Shown here piece by piece: positions 32,404-34,298 of a stretch of DNA of 34,298 nt. Both the position numbers and the translations under genes were made by a program. Numbering within the stretch: position 1 is the stretch's first letter; every line of letters starts with the position of its first letter. Under the pieces are notes generated by a model. It had not been told where the DNA came from. It searched no databases and was given only the letters and a program-made list of their open reading frames with translations. This DNA is from JBMNCR01 sp049366695 (GTDB lineage: Bacteria; Bacillota; Clostridia; Eubacteriales; Alkalibacteraceae): assembly GCA_049366695.1 (NCBI GenBank), contig JBMNCR010000088.1:1-34298 (forward strand), in the 5' to 3' direction.

Positions 32404-33645
32404 TTATTCAGTAATTATAGTCTTTTGTTGAAAATCTGCATAGCTTTCCATACCATGCTCATGTAAATCTAAACCTTCTAATTCTTCTTCTGCAGAGACT
32501 CTTAATCCTACTGTCATATCTATTACTTTGAATAATATAAAACCAGCGATAAATGTCCATGCTGCTACTGTTAACACTCCTATAGCTTGAACTCCTAACA
32601 AACTTGCTCCACCACCATAGAATAAACCACCATCTACTGCAAATAATCCAACTGCTAATGTCCCAAATGCCCCACAAACACCATGCACACTTACAGCACC
32701 TACTGGATCATCTATTTTTAATTTATTATCAATAAACTCTACTGAAAATACTACTAATGCTCCTGCAAAAGCTCCTATTAATGCTGCACCTACTGGATTT
32801 ACAGCTGCACAACCTGCTGTTATTCCTACTAAACCTGCTAATGCTCCATTCAAAGTCATACTAACATCAGGTTTTTTGTATTTTATCCACGTTATAGCCA
32901 TAGCTACTATTGCACCTGCTGCTGCTGCTAAATTTGTTGTAACAAATATTGTTGAAATTGCTTGTGCATTTTCTGCACCAGAAGCAGCTAACTGTGATCC
33001 TGGGTTAAATCCAAACCATCCAAACCATAATATAAATACTCCTAATGCTCCTAAAGTAATACTATGACCCGGAATAACTTTTGATTTTCCATCTTTATAT
33101 TTTCCAATTCTAGGTCCAAGAATAGCTGCACCAACAAGAGCAGCCCAACCACCTACAGAGTGAACAACTGTAGATCCCGCAAAATCAACAAATCCTAACT
33201 CGCTTAAGAATCCACCACCCCATACCCAGTGTCCTACTACTGGATAAATTAAAGTCGAAAGTACAAAACTATATAACAAATAAGAAACAAATTTAGTTCT
33301 TTCCGCCATAGCTCCTGATACTATCGTAGCAGCAGTTGCACAAAATACTGTTTGAAATATTAAAAATGCGGTAGTTGGAATACCAAAATCATAACTTCCT
33401 TGACTAAAAAAATCTAATTTACCAATAAACCCTGCTATATCTTCACCAAACATTAAACTAAATCCAACAGCCCAATACATAATTGAACCAACAGCAAAAT
33501 CCATCATATTTTTCATAATAATATTTCCTGCATTTTTTGCTCTTGTAAATCCTGTTTCTACCATTGCAAACCCTGCTTGCATAAAAAATACTAAACAAGC
33601 ACCAAGTAATACCCATACTGTATCTAAAGAATATACTAAATCCAT
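32404..33645 (-). CDS. amt: Ammonium transporter
   Basis: An Amt/Rh channel carrying ammonium into the cell. The 413-residue protein has eleven membrane segments, the N-terminal FFMQAGFAMVETGFTRAKN, and the twin histidines of the pore, His162 in VHSVGGWAAL and His321 in SVHGVCGAFG. The ATG at 33645 has GGAGGG upstream; the TTG at 33660 lies within the ribosome binding site and is not used. It lies downstream of glnK, which blocks Amt when nitrogen is plentiful. Confidence 0.97.
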   Translation of the reverse strand: MDLVYSLDTVWVLLGACLVFFMQAGFAMVETGFTRAKNAGNIIMKNMMDFAVGSIMYWAVGFSLMFGEDIAGFIGKLDFFSQGSYDFGIPTTAFLIFQTVFCATAATIVSGAMAERTKFVSYLLYSFVLSTLIYPVVGHWVWGGGFLSELGFVDFAGSTVVHSVGGWAALVGAAILGPRIGKYKDGKSKVIPGHSITLGALGVFILWFGWFGFNPGSQLAASGAENAQAISTIFVTTNLAAAAGAIVAMAITWIKYKKPDVSMTLNGALAGLVGITAGCAAVNPVGAALIGAFAGALVVFSVEFIDNKLKIDDPVGAVSVHGVCGAFGTLAVGLFAVDGGLFYGGGASLLGVQAIGVLTVAAWTFIAGFILFKVIDMTVGLRVSAEEELEGLDLHEHGMESYADFQQKTIITE

Positions 33646-33736
33646 AATTAATCCCTCCAATTCATATTTTAATTAAATTATGATATAATAATATTGCGAT
33701 ATTATTTTGTAGCCTTAGATTAATTTCATTATGAAA

Positions 33737-34090
33737 TTAGTTTAAGGCTGCACAACCTTCTTCACCAGTTCTTATTCTTATAACATTTTCTACATCATAT
33801 ACAAATATCTTACCTGAACCAATTTCAGTAGAGCCTAATACTTCTTTTGTGACTCTAATAACATCTTCAACTGGAACAACTGATACTACTACTTCTACTT
33901 TTACTTTAGGTAATAAATCAATCTTATATTCGTTCCCTCTGTAATATTCTGTTTTACCTTTTTGCATACCACAGCCTAAAACTTGAGTTACAGTCATGCC
34001 AGTAATACCAATTTCATTTAATGCCTCTTTTAATTCTTCAAATTTACTGCTCTTAGTAATAATTTCAATTTTACTAATTTTGTCAGCCAT
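33737..34090 (-). CDS. glnK: PII-family nitrogen regulatory protein
   Basis: A 117-residue PII signal protein that binds ATP/ADP and 2-oxoglutarate and plugs the Amt trimer. The T-loop reads GKTEYYRGNEYKIDLLPKVK, with Tyr50 in the place of the uridylylated Tyr51 of enteric proteins; the C-terminal signature is IRIRTGEEG. Adjacent amt marks it as the GlnK type. GGAGGG precedes the ATG. It is the first gene after a consensus promoter and a hairpin-rich leader. Confidence 0.95.
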   Translation of the reverse strand: MADKISKIEIITKSSKFEELKEALNEIGITGMTVTQVLGCGMQKGKTEYYRGNEYKIDLLPKVKVEVVVSVVPVEDVIRVTKEVLGSTEIGSGKIFVYDVENVIRIRTGEEGCAALN

Positions 34091-34117
34091 ATAATTCCCT
34101 CCTTTTATTTATTGAAA

Positions 34118-34154
34118 ACGGAGTTTATATATGTAATACATATATAAACTCCGT
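34118..34154 (-). promoter_or_regulatory. 18-bp perfect hairpin in the glnK-amt leader
   Basis: Two 18-base arms are perfectly complementary around a single base (34136). Read on the minus strand the hairpin is followed by TTTTC and then the glnK ribosome binding site about 10 bases later. It can be a weak terminator or a structure that limits ribosome access. Confidence 0.75.
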
Positions 34155-34175
34155 CGTCTACATTAATATAAAAAA

Positions 34176-34198
34176 GTCTGTATATAAAATATACAGAC
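34176..34198 (-). terminator. Terminator-like hairpin in the glnK-amt leader
   Basis: GTCTGTATA and TATACAGAC form a 9-bp stem with a 5-base loop, followed on the minus strand by six T. It sits about 30 bases after the predicted transcription start and before the coding region, so it is a likely attenuator. Confidence 0.7.
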
Positions 34199-34231
34199 CA
34201 ACTATGACCTCGTTATTAACTTATTAATTAC

Positions 34232-34260
34232 ATTATACGAATATTATTTGCATTTGTCAA
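34232..34260 (-). promoter_or_regulatory. Consensus sigma-A promoter of glnK-amt
   Basis: On the minus strand TTGACA and TATAAT are separated by exactly 17 bases, a full consensus match. Transcription should begin near 34225, giving a leader of about 135 bases. Confidence 0.85.
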
Positions 34261-34298
34261 CAAAAAGTTAATATTTTTTGGTTATAATATAAATGCAT

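Overview
The window is very AT-rich, with Gram-positive style ribosome binding sites (GGAGG), consensus sigma-A promoters, strong hairpin plus U-tract terminators, lipoprotein signal peptides and Firmicute gene families (LuxS, UPF0735/ThrR, YkvI-like, DUF2892, PplA-like). This fits an anaerobic low-GC Firmicute of the Clostridia/Tissierellia type. I cannot name genus or species. I see no rRNA, tRNA, CRISPR array, transposase or phage gene.

Layout. (1) 177-4737, minus strand: proC, a class I aminotransferase, a secreted HExxH metalloprotein and a LacI-type regulator. (2) 5043-9350, plus strand: an orphan ABC substrate-binding lipoprotein behind a structured leader, a U32-family Fe-S protein and a class III aminotransferase. 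(3) 9464-18727: a flavin-based extracellular electron transfer (EET) locus like that of Listeria. It has apbE (FMN transferase) and pplA (flavinylated lipoprotein) on the minus strand. Divergent from them are ndh2 (membrane NADH dehydrogenase), eetA, eetB, a polyprenyl diphosphate synthase, and UbiD, UbiA and UbiX homologues for the last steps of a (demethyl)menaquinone. (4) 18965-20403: ATPase and permease of an SsuBC/TauBC-like ABC importer with no binding protein of its own. The orphan lipoprotein of block 2 is the obvious candidate partner. (5) 20533-24098: AIM24 family protein, luxS, msrA, a YkvI-like membrane protein and Hsp20. (6) 24545-32016: apgM, two tandem REP-like repeats, then lysC and hom (minus) divergent from thrC, thrB and a UPF0735 ACT protein, so a whole aspartate-to-threonine module. 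(7) 32139-34260: a DUF2892 protein, then amt and glnK (minus) behind a consensus promoter and a leader with two strong hairpins.

How the parts work together. NADH is oxidised by Ndh2, electrons pass to a quinone made by the polyprenyl synthase/UbiA/UbiD/UbiX set, and then to FMN groups that ApbE attaches outside the membrane to PplA. The enzymes making the naphthoate head group are absent from the window. UbiD and UbiX next to the prenyltransferase point to a carboxylated head group, as in the late futalosine pathway, rather than 1,4-dihydroxy-2-naphthoate alone.

The most interesting observations are: a flavinylation-like motif in the extracytoplasmic loop of Ndh2; serine in place of the usual threonine at both predicted FMN sites of PplA; a split ABC importer flanking a quinone/EET locus; a 52-bp tandem duplication that copies the ribosome binding site and start codon of the ABC ATPase gene out of frame; structured leaders ahead of the binding protein and of glnK-amt; and terminator hairpins inside the EET operons that may set protein ratios.
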